Assembly: GCF_000246855.1 (NCBI RefSeq)
Contig: NC_016609.1
Span: forward strand, 6,212,744-6,276,743
Reading direction: 5' to 3'
Origin: Niastella koreensis GR20-10
Lineage (GTDB): Bacteria; Bacteroidota; Bacteroidia; Chitinophagales; Chitinophagaceae
DNA length: 64,000 nucleotides
Part shown: one piece after another, positions 34,526-43,634 of the stretch
Position numbering within the stretch: the stretch's first letter is position 1
How the letters are laid out: every line of letters begins with the position of its first letter
Translations under genes and position numbers: made by a program
Notes under the pieces: model-generated
What the model was told of the DNA's origin: nothing
What the model saw: only the letters and a program-made list of their open reading frames with translations
Database searches by the model: none

Positions 34526-35629
34526 TCAGGCTATTTGTCCGCGTTGAATGACACCGCCGCCAATCACATCATCGCCTTCATAAAATACCGCGCTCTGGCC
34601 GGGCGCAATGCCTTTGGCGTAATGGGAGAATTGTACCTGCACCCCGTTGGGATGATTATACAGGCTGGCTATAGCCCCCTGATCTTTATAACGGATCTTG
34701 GTAAGGGCTTCAGTGCCATCGGTTATGCCGTCGTATTTTATCCAGTTTATTTTGCTTACCACCATGTCCTGGCGGTTCAGGTCCTCTTCATCTCCCAGCA
34801 TTACCGTATTGGTTTCCGGAATAATGTTGGTTACATATACTGGTTTCCCAAAGGTGATATCCAGGCCTTTACGCTGACCAATGGTATAAAACGGATAGCC
34901 TTTATGTTTACCCAGCACTTTACCGGTTTTATCAACAAAATTGCCGCCGGCAACCTGTGTTTCCAGTCCTTCTACCCTTCTTTTTAAAAAGCCACGGTAA
35001 TCATTGTCCGGCACAAAGCAAATTTCATAGCTCTCGCTCTTTTTGGCCAGTTCAGGATACCCATAGTCATGCGCCATCTGGCGGATAGCAGTTTTATGGT
35101 AAGTACCTAATGGTAATAAAGTACGGCTCAGCAGGTCCTGTTGCAGGCCCCACAGTACATAACTCTGGTCCTTGGTTTCGTCAACACCTTTGCTGAGGTA
35201 AAAACGGCCATTGGTATGCTGATGCACATTGGCATAATGACCGGTAGCGATAAAATCGCAGCCCAGGGCATCGGCCCGTTTTAACAGGGCGCGCCATTTA
35301 ATATGCGTGTTGCACATGACGCAGGGATTGGGCGTGCGGCCAGCCAGGTATTCATCTACAAAGTTCTCGATCACAAAATCGCCAAACTCATCGCGAATGT
35401 CCAGGATATAATGGGGGAACCCATGCTGTACGGCAGCCATCCGGGCATCGTTAAATGAATCGATATTACAACAGCCGGTTTCCTTTTTACCGCCGCCACT
35501 GGTGGCATAGTCCCATGTTTTCATGGTGATACCCACCACTTCATATCCCTGATCGTTGAGCATCAGGGCCGTAACGGTACTGTCGATACCGCCACTCATC
35601 GCCACCAAAACTTTTCCTTTACGGCTCAT
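34526..35629 (-). CDS. mnmA: tRNA-specific 2-thiouridylase
   Basis: A 367-residue ATP pyrophosphatase that puts sulfur on U34 of the Lys, Glu and Gln tRNAs. The PP-loop is VAMSGGIDSTV (9-19). The catalytic cysteines are Cys106 in NPCVMCNTHIKW and Cys204 in SYEICFVPDNDYRGFL. GQRKGLDITFGKPVYV and a C-terminal SVAFYEGD-like segment (SAVFYEGDDVIGGG) complete the family pattern. A TAnnTTTG element lies upstream. One of its substrates, a tRNA-Gln, is encoded in this window, though with a CUG anticodon. Confidence 0.95.
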   Translation of the reverse strand: MSRKGKVLVAMSGGIDSTVTALMLNDQGYEVVGITMKTWDYATSGGGKKETGCCNIDSFNDARMAAVQHGFPHYILDIRDEFGDFVIENFVDEYLAGRTPNPCVMCNTHIKWRALLKRADALGCDFIATGHYANVHQHTNGRFYLSKGVDETKDQSYVLWGLQQDLLSRTLLPLGTYHKTAIRQMAHDYGYPELAKKSESYEICFVPDNDYRGFLKRRVEGLETQVAGGNFVDKTGKVLGKHKGYPFYTIGQRKGLDITFGKPVYVTNIIPETNTVMLGDEEDLNRQDMVVSKINWIKYDGITDGTEALTKIRYKDQGAIASLYNHPNGVQVQFSHYAKGIAPGQSAVFYEGDDVIGGGVIQRGQIA

Positions 35630-35648
35630 ACTGAAAAAAATAAGATTG

Positions 35649-35656
35649 CAAATATA
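35649..35656 (-). promoter_or_regulatory. Promoter -7 element upstream of mnmA
   Basis: Minus-strand TATATTTG is an exact TAnnTTTG match, 19 bases before the ATG. The nearest TTTG upstream (35672-35669) is only 12 bases away, shorter than the usual spacing, so only the -7 element is supported. Confidence 0.45.
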
Positions 35657-35800
35657 CTATTAATGCCCCAAAGGGGTAAATACGGCGTACCAGGGCGCCG
35701 CTCATCCCTAAATCACAGTAAATCATTGAGTTTCCCCAAACAAACCGCCTCTTTTGTCTTACCTTAATTGAAACCTTAACAACCAAACACTTATGTTATT

Positions 35801-38407
35801 ATGAGAAAGCCTGATTCATGCAATCGTGTATTAACGATTGTAGTCTGTCTATTGTTCATTTTTTATTCCGTACCCGCCCAGGACCTGAGTTATTATTTAC
35901 CTGACAGCGTTACTTATAATCCTGCCATTCCAAAACCCAAAGACATCATTTATCACGAACCGGGTGAGTGGCATGTTACCCACGACCGGCTGGTAAATTA
36001 TATGCAGGCCATTGCCAAAGCGGCGCCCGACCGGGTAAAGCTGGAACTAATGGGTTTTACCTATGAGAGCCGTCCGCAGGTATTGCTCATCATTACCTCG
36101 CCGCAAAATCACCAGCGGCTTGAAGAAATCCGCCAGCAACATGTACAATTAAACGATCCCGCCAAATCGGCTTCACTCGATATAGAGCATATGCCCATAG
36201 TGATATACATTGGCCACTCCATTCATGGCAATGAAAGCAGCGGGGCTAATGCCGCCCTGGTAAGCGCTTATTACCTGGCAGCCGCCCAGGGAAAACAAAT
36301 TGATGAGTTGCTGCAGAACGTGGTGATCCTTTTTGACCCTTCCTTTAACCCCGATGGCCTGCAACGTTTTTCCACCTGGGTAAACCAGCATAAAAGCAAG
36401 AACCTGGTAACTGACCCGGACAGCCGCGAATTTAATGAAGTGTGGCCCGGTGGCCGGTTCAATCATTACTGGTTCGATCTTAACCGCGACTGGCTGCCCC
36501 TGGTGCATGTGGAAAGCCGCAACCGCCTGCAGTGGTTCTATAAATGGCGCCCTAATATTTTAACCGATCACCACGAACAGGGCAGCAATGCCACGTTCTT
36601 TTTTCAGCCCGGTGTACCATCGCGGGTAAACCCGTTAACGCCCGAAGACAACCAGGCACTTACCGGCAAACTGGCGAAGTATCATGCGGCCTTTCTCGAC
36701 CGTATTGGTTCGTTCTACTTCACCAAAGAGAATTACGACGATTTCTATTATGGTAAGGGTTCTACCTTTCCCGATATCAATGGCGCCATTGGTATTTTGT
36801 TTGAGCAGGCTTCCAGCCGCGGGCATGCGCAAAAAACCGAGAATGGTATTCTGCGTTTTCCGTTCACCATCAAAAACCAATTCACCACTACCCTCTCCAC
36901 CCTGGAAGGCGCCAAAGCCCTGCGAAAAGAATTTCTAACTTACCAGCGTGATTTTTATAAGCATGTGCAAACAGAAGCTGCTGCAGCGCCGGTAAAAGGG
37001 TATGTATTTGGCAGCCCACGCGACAAAAGCAAAACCGCCCTGTTTATTGATATGCTTCGCCGCCAGCAGATAGATGTATATGAGCTGAACAGTTCCCTGC
37101 AGGCAGATGGATTTTCTTTCGAAAAAGGAACCTCCTTTGTAGTACCTGCCAATCAAAACCAGTACAAAGTGATCCGGGCCATTTTTGATAAAACGCTTTC
37201 TTATAAAGACAGTTTGTTTTATGACATTACCGCCTGGACGATGCCGCTTGCGTTTGGCTTGACCTATGCTGAGTTGAATGCTGCCCGTTTTTCCAATGCG
37301 CTCCTGGGCAATAAAGTAGAGAAGGCTGTTGCGCCAACGGGTGCAGTAGCAGGCGGTAAAAGCAATTACGCTTACCTGTTTGAATGGGATGAATATTATG
37401 CACCCCGCGCCCTGTACGCCCTGCAGGAAGCAGGTATTGCTACACGCGTCAGCGCCGGCAATTTTGAAATTCCCGTTAACAGCGGTACCCATAAATTTAG
37501 TTATGGCGCCATTTGTATTCCGGTAAAATCGCAAACCCTGGATGCTGATACATTATACGAGCTGGTAAAAACCACTGTTGAACAAAATGGAATTACTGCC
37601 TATGCACTGCAAACCGGCAATGCCACCAGTGGCAGCGACCTGGGCAGCGCTAAAATGCGGCCAGTGGCGGAACCTTCCATCGCCATGCTCACCGGCATGG
37701 GGGTGAATGCTACTGATGCCGGCGAGATCTGGTTTATGCTCGATCAGCAGTTCAACATACCCAGTACTCATTTGGAAGTGCCGGTATTCAACCGCTGTGA
37801 TCTGAACAAATACAACACCCTGATTATGGTAGGCGCCATGTCTGGCGCCGCGTACAATAATCTCGATAAGGAAAAGCTGCGCAACTGGATCCAGGCCGGC
37901 GGTACCTTAATTGTTACTGAAGAAGCGGTACAGTGGGCTGCCCAAAACGGCCTCACCAATATTACTTTCAAGAAACCCAAAGAAGATACCACCAAACAGA
38001 TTGCTTATGCCGAACGCGAGAACCGCATCGGGGCGCAAAAAATGAATGGCGCCATCTTCAGGGCTTCCATCGATTTGTCGCACCCGTTGGCTTACGGCTA
38101 TAACTATCCGTTTGTTGACCTGTTCAAAGCCAATTCGGTTTACCCGGAACGAAATAAAAATCCCTATAGCAACCCATTGGTGTATGGCGATAAACCCCTG
38201 CAAAGTGGCTTTGTGACAAAAGAAAATTATGACGCCATTAAAAACTCCGCAGCCGTGCTGGTGAACACGCTGGGCAATGGCCGCGTGATTTCCATTGCCG
38301 ACAATCCCAACTTCAGGGCCTTTTGGCTGGGCGGCACCAAATTATTCATGAATGCCATTTTCTTTGGACGAACCATTGAACCGGGCTCAGGGCGGAATGC
38401 AGAATAA
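35801..38407 (+). CDS. Secreted M14-family metallopeptidase with C-terminal Rossmann-like domain
   Basis: An 868-residue exported peptidase. The signal peptide runs to about residue 26 (VPAQ). Zinc ligands are His142 and Glu145 in HSIHGNESSGANAAL and a third His at 257 in ILTDHHEQGSNATFF. FDPSFNPDGLQRFSTW and HYWFDLNRDWLP are substrate-site segments. After about residue 400 comes a second part with IMVGAMSGAAYNNLDKEKLRNWIQAGGTLIVTEEAVQWA, resembling a glutamine-amidotransferase-like fold but without a visible catalytic triad. This fused arrangement is usual for large M14 peptidases of Bacteroidota. It is longer than, and clearly distinct from, the M14 enzyme at 23134. Confidence 0.9.
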   Translation: MRKPDSCNRVLTIVVCLLFIFYSVPAQDLSYYLPDSVTYNPAIPKPKDIIYHEPGEWHVTHDRLVNYMQAIAKAAPDRVKLELMGFTYESRPQVLLIITSPQNHQRLEEIRQQHVQLNDPAKSASLDIEHMPIVIYIGHSIHGNESSGANAALVSAYYLAAAQGKQIDELLQNVVILFDPSFNPDGLQRFSTWVNQHKSKNLVTDPDSREFNEVWPGGRFNHYWFDLNRDWLPLVHVESRNRLQWFYKWRPNILTDHHEQGSNATFFFQPGVPSRVNPLTPEDNQALTGKLAKYHAAFLDRIGSFYFTKENYDDFYYGKGSTFPDINGAIGILFEQASSRGHAQKTENGILRFPFTIKNQFTTTLSTLEGAKALRKEFLTYQRDFYKHVQTEAAAAPVKGYVFGSPRDKSKTALFIDMLRRQQIDVYELNSSLQADGFSFEKGTSFVVPANQNQYKVIRAIFDKTLSYKDSLFYDITAWTMPLAFGLTYAELNAARFSNALLGNKVEKAVAPTGAVAGGKSNYAYLFEWDEYYAPRALYALQEAGIATRVSAGNFEIPVNSGTHKFSYGAICIPVKSQTLDADTLYELVKTTVEQNGITAYALQTGNATSGSDLGSAKMRPVAEPSIAMLTGMGVNATDAGEIWFMLDQQFNIPSTHLEVPVFNRCDLNKYNTLIMVGAMSGAAYNNLDKEKLRNWIQAGGTLIVTEEAVQWAAQNGLTNITFKKPKEDTTKQIAYAERENRIGAQKMNGAIFRASIDLSHPLAYGYNYPFVDLFKANSVYPERNKNPYSNPLVYGDKPLQSGFVTKENYDAIKNSAAVLVNTLGNGRVISIADNPNFRAFWLGGTKLFMNAIFFGRTIEPGSGRNAE

Positions 38408-38437
38408 TTAGCTAATCCCGCTAAATCGGGACAGGTT

Positions 38438-38582
38438 GTGATAATTTGATAATGTGATAATTAAATGCAATTACAGCAACCAAAAGAATTTGTATACACA
38501 ACGCATTGCCAAACGTTAATAACTTGAGGAAACTTCCCTTCCATTATCACATTAGCTAATTATCGAATTATCACATTATTCT
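38438..38582. repeat. Two octamer runs of ATTATC/GATAAT type flanking the ssb upstream region
   Basis: GTGATAAT, TTGATAAT and GTGATAAT at 38438-38461; ATTATCAC, ATTAGCTA, ATTATCGA, ATTATCAC and ATTATTCT at 38543-38582. The second run is roughly the complement of the first, giving the spacer an inverted arrangement. The run ends just before the ssb leader. Confidence 0.8.
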
Positions 38583-38633
38583 TTAATTTGCCAGACAAAA
38601 CAATATTTAAGTACGACGCTAAATTTATTAAGT

Positions 38634-39077
38634 ATGATTAAGTTACAAGTAATCGGCAACCTGGGTAAAGATTGTGTTACCAACAATGTGAATGGTAAAA
38701 CAGTAATGAACTTTACGGTGGCACACACAGAAAGATTCCGTGATGCCCAGGGTAACCAGAAAGACAAGACCATTTGGGTGGATTGTGCTTACTGGAGTGA
38801 CCGTACGGGTATTGCGCCTTACCTGCGCAAAGGCACCCAGGTGTATGTGGAAGGGAACCCCGAGGTAAGAACTTTTACAAAACAAGATGGCACATATGGC
38901 GCTTCGCTCACTTTGCGGGTGCTTACTATACAATTATTAGGCGGTCGCCCAGAGGGCACTGGCGGTGGTGATTACAGCGGTGGCAATTCTTCTTTTGCTG
39001 CTCCCGCTGCTCCCAAAACACAAGCTAATTCCGGTGGCGGTGGTTATAATGAGCCGGTTGATGATTTACCGTTCTAA
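38634..39077 (+). CDS. ssb: Single-stranded DNA-binding protein
   Basis: A 147-residue SSB. The OB-fold (about residues 1-105) begins MIKLQVIGNLGKDCVTNNVNGKTVMNFTVAHTE and includes KTIWVDCAYWSD and GTQVYVEGNPEVRTF. A Gly/Ser/Ala linker follows, and the acidic tip VDDLPF recruits partner proteins. It coats single-stranded DNA in replication and repair. A TTAATTTG sequence (38583-38590) is one base off the promoter consensus. Confidence 0.96.
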   Translation: MIKLQVIGNLGKDCVTNNVNGKTVMNFTVAHTERFRDAQGNQKDKTIWVDCAYWSDRTGIAPYLRKGTQVYVEGNPEVRTFTKQDGTYGASLTLRVLTIQLLGGRPEGTGGGDYSGGNSSFAAPAAPKTQANSGGGGYNEPVDDLPF

Positions 39078-39096
39078 TTAATTGCGAACGCTATTT

Positions 39097-39128
39097 AAAA
39101 AGCCCTGTGTTAATCGCGGGGCTTTTTT
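39097..39128 (+). terminator. Terminator of ssb
   Basis: AAAAGCCC...GGGGCTTTTTT forms a hairpin with a T tract 22 bases after the ssb stop. Confidence 0.78.
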
Positions 39129-39157
39129 CGTTAATGGTGATTCCAAAGACAGTAGGC

Positions 39158-39175
39158 TCCCGATAGCTATCGGGA
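39158..39175. repeat. 18-bp perfect palindrome of CCCGAT/ATCGGG type
   Basis: TCCCGATAGCTATCGGGA is self-complementary and has no T tract after it, so it is not a simple terminator. The same core is used as terminator stem at 3791, 19271 and 29886. Confidence 0.8.
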
Positions 39176-39190
39176 TTCAGTGGTGAAAAT

Positions 39191-39336
39191 GGCAGAAGGC
39201 AAACGGCAGATACCCCGTCGCGGCGACCTCTATCAACCCTGTCAACTTTATCAACTTTATCAACGCTATCAACCTCCTGGTTAACTCGTCAACTTGTTAA
39301 CGTGTTAACCTGTTAACAAGTTAACTTGTCAACCTG
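39191..39336. repeat. GGCARAN heptamer run followed by a long NNRTYAAC octamer run
   Basis: GGCAGAA, GGCAAAC and GGCAGAT (39191-39211) are followed by about eleven units carrying ATCAAC, GTCAAC or GTTAAC at 8-9 base spacing (39231-39336). This is the longest such run in the window. It reaches almost to the stop codon of the next, minus-strand gene. Confidence 0.88.
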
Positions 39337-39341
39337 CCCCT

Positions 39342-40658
39342 TTATCTCCCAACAGCCATTCTCTTCAATTCATATTCTTTAACCAGTTTCTCCACTTCAA
39401 ACCGGCTAACCGCTTTCTGCTGATCATCTATATCTATCACATACAAATATCCCTTACTGCCGGGCGTGGAAGTAAAGGCGCTTACCAGGTTAAACTGATC
39501 GCTTACCAGCAATCGCCCGTTTGAAACATTCCATAATTCTTTGGCGCATAAACAACCCATGGTAGGTGTAAGCGGATACCAGGGTTTGTTTTTGAAATAT
39601 TCCGGATCAATGGTAGTGCCATGTGCAATTATAGAATTGCGGCCGAGTTTACCTGCAAAGAATGCTTCTGTGAGGCTGGGGTTGGTACGCATGGCGGGTG
39701 GCAGCAATTGCTGATAGGCCCACAACATATCGCTTGAAGGCGTGTATACCGTGCTGTCGCCCGCATGAAAAAAGGTTGTCCATTTACGCTCGTATGGCAT
39801 TATCAGTTGCAGATTGGGCGTGGGCCCAATCAATTTATTATAAGTAACTGCTGTTCCCTGTATACTGTATATTCCTTGCGGTGTATTGCCATCGGGCAAA
39901 AAATAAGGCAGGCCGGAGGCAGAGCGGGCCAGTTGTTCAAAGATCAGTAGCCGGCCTTCGGGCGTTCGCATAAAACTGCCGTCTGCATTTTGAATAATGG
40001 CCAGTCCGGCGTAATCGCGGCTATGCCGTTGCAGGGAATAGATAACTTTTTTCTTTACCGTTTGCTGGTATTTGAATAACTCCAACAGATCGGTGAAGAT
40101 GGGAGGTTTGTAGTGCGTATAATTATTCAGGTATTTATCCAGTTCATTCAGTACAGTAATATTGGCGTAATTGGGAAATTGTTCTTTGATCCTTTTCTTA
40201 ATATTAGCCGCATTTACCGAAGCAGAATCGTACCGCAAACTATAAGCAGCCGCAATGGAAAACAACAGCGGATTGGTTTCTTTTGCCAGCAGCAGCTGTA
40301 TGCTTTGAATGTATTGTTCGGGATATACGCCGTACACAGTTTCCAGCATGGCGCGTTTGGTATCGTATTGTAAGGAATCGTATTGAACAAAGAGTTGGGT
40401 AATGCCCTGCTGAGTAGTATCATTATCCAGCATGAACTGAACAATGGCGCGGCAGGCGGCTTCATACCTGTATTCTGTATTGCTGTCGAGAGGTGAAAGA
40501 AATGCTTTGCCTACCACATTTTCGTGCAGGTCTTTTACCAGTAGTTGCCGTTTTTTATATAGCACAAAATCGCTATAAATGTCTTCACGGCGCGGCTGCG
40601 CATCGGATACATATTGTAAAAAAATCAGTAAACAAAGAAGTACGGCCCTACCAATCAT
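39342..40658 (-). CDS. Secreted protein with a probable L,D-transpeptidase (YkuD)-like C-terminal domain
   Basis: A 438-residue exported protein (signal about 1-20, SDAQ). Residues 20-225 are helical and unrecognised. The C-terminal part has the layout of a YkuD-type L,D-transpeptidase: PQGIYSIQG as the substrate-side strand, then IIAHGTT with His346, and 20 residues later LTPTMGCLC with Cys369. The family signature is an H...[S/T]HGC arrangement; here Met367 replaces the usual second His. If active, it would cross-link or edit peptidoglycan; the substitution makes activity uncertain. It is not next to other cell-wall genes. The family call is my reading of motifs only. Confidence 0.6.
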   Translation of the reverse strand: MIGRAVLLCLLIFLQYVSDAQPRREDIYSDFVLYKKRQLLVKDLHENVVGKAFLSPLDSNTEYRYEAACRAIVQFMLDNDTTQQGITQLFVQYDSLQYDTKRAMLETVYGVYPEQYIQSIQLLLAKETNPLLFSIAAAYSLRYDSASVNAANIKKRIKEQFPNYANITVLNELDKYLNNYTHYKPPIFTDLLELFKYQQTVKKKVIYSLQRHSRDYAGLAIIQNADGSFMRTPEGRLLIFEQLARSASGLPYFLPDGNTPQGIYSIQGTAVTYNKLIGPTPNLQLIMPYERKWTTFFHAGDSTVYTPSSDMLWAYQQLLPPAMRTNPSLTEAFFAGKLGRNSIIAHGTTIDPEYFKNKPWYPLTPTMGCLCAKELWNVSNGRLLVSDQFNLVSAFTSTPGSKGYLYVIDIDDQQKAVSRFEVEKLVKEYELKRMAVGR

Positions 40659-40970
40659 AATTGTAAATATACTTTTCCTGCTGAAAAAAAATCTTTAATA
40701 ATCTGTAACTTCAGCAGCCCGTGAGCGATTCAAAACGCTTACTGGCGGGTACTCAGCAAGAAACGTGCAGTTATTAATTTATTTTATTTAAGCAGGGATT
40801 TTTTGTTTGTGGTTTGGTTTTTGCCCTACGCTGCAAGCCTGCACAATATCCTGCTGAATTTCTATATACCCAGCCTCCTGTGCCTTAACCCCTTATGTAT
40901 TGAGCCCTGGATACGTGTCCTTGCGCTCCTGATCAACTCGTCAACATATCAACTCGTTAACCTATACTCT
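40659..40970. other. Intergenic stretch between divergent genes
   Basis: About 310 bases. It contains one NNRTYAAC octamer run (40931-40962) ending eight bases before the oxidoreductase start. A reading frame runs through from 40803, but it begins in non-conserved sequence and is not taken as coding. Confidence 0.5.
40931..40962. repeat. Octamer run, NNRTYAAC type
   Basis: GATCAACT, CGTCAACA, TATCAACT and CGTTAACC in strict 8-base register. Confidence 0.75.
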
Positions 40971-42374
40971 ATGTCAAAAGATTACGCATCAACCCGCCGA
41001 AAATTTTTAAAGCAGTTAACAACCACCAGCGCTATGCTGGCTGCCGGTCCGTTTGCAAGCATTGCCAATGAGGAAAAACTGGAAGAACGTATTATCCGGT
41101 ATCAACGCCCCATCAGCGCCAATGATACTATTCGTGTAGCCTTAATTGGCACCGGCATTATGGGACACAACGACCTGCAAACCGCCCTGAAAGTACCGGG
41201 GGTGGAACTGGCCGGCGCCTGCGACCTGTACACGGGCCGGTTGGAAAGAATGAAGGAATTGCATGGCAACGACCTGTACACTACCCAGGACTATCGCGAA
41301 TTGCTGAATAAAAAAGACATCGATGCCGTGATCATTGCTACCAGCGACCACTGGCATGCCCGTATTGCCACCGATGCCCTTCGTAAACAAAAACATGTGT
41401 ATTGCGAAAAGCCCATGGTACATAAATTATGGGAGGGCCTGCCACTGATTGGTGCACATCGGTTAAGCAAAAAAGTAATGCAGGTGGGCAGTCAGCGGGT
41501 AAGCAGCATAGCCTATATCAAAGCAAAAGAATTATACCAGGCCGGTGAAATTGGTGCGCTCAATTGTGTGGAAGCCACCTACGACCGGCAAAGCGCCATC
41601 GGCGCCTGGGAATACACCATTCCTACCGATGCATCGCCCAAAACGGTTGACTGGCGGCGCTATTTAACCGGGATGCCGCAAATGCCCTTCGACCCCAAGA
41701 AGTTTTTCTGGTGGCGTAATTACAAAGCATTTGGAACCGGCATGGCCGGCGATCTGTTTGTACACCTGATCTCGGGTATTCATATGATCACCGATTCGTA
41801 TGGCCCCACCCGCATTGTATCGAGCGGACAACTCTCCTATTGGAAAGATGGCCGCGATGTACCCGATGTAATGACCGCCATCATGGATTATCCCGCAACC
41901 AAAACCCATCCGGCTTTCCAGGTAATGTTACGGGTGAATTTCATCAGCGGTGGCGGCGATAAAAGCAATATCAGGCTGTATGGGACCGAAGGAATGATTG
42001 AACTGGATGGCAACGGGTTTACTATAACTCATAGCATGCTGCCCAAGGCGCCGGGTATTGGCGGGTACGATTCGCTGAATACCTTCCCCACCGCCATGCA
42101 GGAAGAACTGAAAAAACAATACAACGACCGCTGGACGTCCGACGATCAAAAACGGCCTGAGAAAGCGCCGGTAAAATATAAAGTGCACGATGGCTACAGC
42201 GAGCACCTCGATCATTTCACCAATTTCTTCGACGCCATCCGCAATGGCACCCAGGCCAACGAAGGACCGGAATTCGCCTTCAGGGCCGCTGCGCCCTGCC
42301 TGGCCGCCAATGACAGCTATTTTCAAAAGCGGATCATTTACTGGGACCCGGTGAATATGAGGTTAAAGGCTTAA
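40971..42374 (+). CDS. Gfo/Idh/MocA-family oxidoreductase with Tat-like signal
   Basis: A 467-residue NAD(P)-dependent oxidoreductase. The N-terminus (SKDYASTRRKFLKQLTTTSAMLAAG) has a twin-arginine motif, suggesting export in folded form. The Rossmann motif VALIGTGIMGHNDLQ, then DAVIIATSDHWHARIATDALRKQKHVYCEKPM with the family's EKP motif, support the fold. The second domain includes DYPATKTHPAFQVMLRVNFISGGGDKSNIRLYGTEG. ATG at 40971 is chosen because the twin-arginine signal starts there. Substrate is unknown; many relatives act on sugars. A dehydrogenase gene follows on the same strand. Confidence 0.9.
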   Translation: MSKDYASTRRKFLKQLTTTSAMLAAGPFASIANEEKLEERIIRYQRPISANDTIRVALIGTGIMGHNDLQTALKVPGVELAGACDLYTGRLERMKELHGNDLYTTQDYRELLNKKDIDAVIIATSDHWHARIATDALRKQKHVYCEKPMVHKLWEGLPLIGAHRLSKKVMQVGSQRVSSIAYIKAKELYQAGEIGALNCVEATYDRQSAIGAWEYTIPTDASPKTVDWRRYLTGMPQMPFDPKKFFWWRNYKAFGTGMAGDLFVHLISGIHMITDSYGPTRIVSSGQLSYWKDGRDVPDVMTAIMDYPATKTHPAFQVMLRVNFISGGGDKSNIRLYGTEGMIELDGNGFTITHSMLPKAPGIGGYDSLNTFPTAMQEELKKQYNDRWTSDDQKRPEKAPVKYKVHDGYSEHLDHFTNFFDAIRNGTQANEGPEFAFRAAAPCLAANDSYFQKRIIYWDPVNMRLKA

Positions 42375-42381
42375 TACCAAT

Positions 42382-42532
42382 GTGATAATTCGATAATGAG
42401 ATAATGAGCTTAAAACGGTGCTGTTTCAGCTGAAACAGCACGCCACCAATTGAAAACATACCATTTTCAGTTATAAAACATCCTGCGCTACGTGAAAACT
42501 TTGAACTTTGAACCCGGAACTATGAACTAAGA
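42382..42532. repeat. Octamer run and heptamer run between the two oxidoreductase genes
   Basis: GTGATAAT, TCGATAAT and GAGATAAT (42382-42405), then ACTTTGA, ACTTTGA, ACCCGGA, ACTATGA and ACTAAGA (42498-42532). Both keep exact register with drifting letters. Confidence 0.82.
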
Positions 42533-42549
42533 ATTTGTTTCTTTGCACC

Positions 42550-43629
42550 ATGGCAGAAATAATATACTCGTACCAACAATTATTCGATTTTACCGAAAAG
42601 ATCTTTCAACATATAGGATGTCCCTCAGAACAGGCCGCACTGGCCACAGAAGTGCTGTTAAATGCCGACCTGCGGGGTATTGACTCGCATGGTGTGGCCC
42701 GCCTCAGCGGTTATGTGCGTTTGTGGGAAGCCAAACGGGTAAACGCCAAACCCAATATCCGCATCATTCACGAAACACCTTCCACCGCCGTGGTTGATGG
42801 CGATAGCGGATTGGGCCTGGTAGTGGCGCCCTTTGCCATGCAGGTAGCTATTGAAAAAGCAAAAAAAGTAGGCACTGGCTGGGTAAGTGTGCAGAACAGC
42901 AATCACTTTGGAATTGCCGGGTATCACGCCATGATGGCCCTTGAATATGAGATGATCGGCATGGCCATGACCAATGCCAGTCCGCTGGTAGCACCCACGT
43001 TCTCAACAGAGCGTTTATTAGGCACCAATCCTATTTGTGTAAGCATACCAGCCGGGGAAGAACCCGCATTTGTGGCCGACCTGGCGACTACCACTGCCGC
43101 CAATGGCAAACTGGAGATCTTACAACGTAAAAATATGGAAGCTCCGCAAGGTTGGATCCAGGATAAAGAAGGCCACTCTTCCACCAACGCCCATGAATTA
43201 AAAACCGGCGGCGCCTTACTGCCACTGGGTGGCGATCGCGAACATGGCAGCCATAAAGGCTATGCCCTGGGCGCCATTGTAGATATATTCTCCGCGGTGC
43301 TAAGCGGCGCCAATTATGGTCCCTGGGTGCCTCCCTTCCCGGCTTATGTGCCCATGCCTACCGGCATGCCCGGCAAAGGCATTGGTCATTTCTTTGGCGC
43401 CATGCGGGTAGATGCCTTCCGCCCTGCCGCCGATTTCAAACAACATATGGACAACTGGATCCGCCGTTTTCGCAGTGCCAAAACTGTTGCCGGCGAGGAG
43501 AAAGTGATTATCCCCGGCGATCCCGAACGCGAAATGGAAGCCATCAGGATGAAGGAAGGAATTCCTATACTTGATGTGGTAGTAAATGACCTGAATGCCG
43601 TGGGAGAAAAGTTTGGCGTAAAGTTGTAA
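42550..43629 (+). CDS. Ldh-family oxidoreductase (malate/L-lactate/ureidoglycolate type)
   Basis: A 359-residue NAD(P)-dependent dehydrogenase of the type-2 malate/lactate fold, unrelated to Rossmann enzymes. Characteristic: LLNADLRGIDSHGVARLSGYV with the catalytic His-containing SHG, TAVVDGDSGLGLVVAPFAM, VSVQNSNHFGIAGYHAMMAL, FVADLATTTAANGKLE, and GGDREHGSHKGYALGAIVDI. ATG at 42550 (MAEIIYSYQQLFDF) is preferred over a TTG 15 bases upstream. The exact substrate cannot be chosen from sequence. A terminator follows. Confidence 0.9.
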   Translation: MAEIIYSYQQLFDFTEKIFQHIGCPSEQAALATEVLLNADLRGIDSHGVARLSGYVRLWEAKRVNAKPNIRIIHETPSTAVVDGDSGLGLVVAPFAMQVAIEKAKKVGTGWVSVQNSNHFGIAGYHAMMALEYEMIGMAMTNASPLVAPTFSTERLLGTNPICVSIPAGEEPAFVADLATTTAANGKLEILQRKNMEAPQGWIQDKEGHSSTNAHELKTGGALLPLGGDREHGSHKGYALGAIVDIFSAVLSGANYGPWVPPFPAYVPMPTGMPGKGIGHFFGAMRVDAFRPAADFKQHMDNWIRRFRSAKTVAGEEKVIIPGDPEREMEAIRMKEGIPILDVVVNDLNAVGEKFGVKL

Positions 43630-43634
43630 AAAAG

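Noticed and set aside
36935-37534. 199-residue minus-strand ORF inside the second M14 gene
   Set aside because: Antisense shadow, no motifs, fully within a conserved frame.
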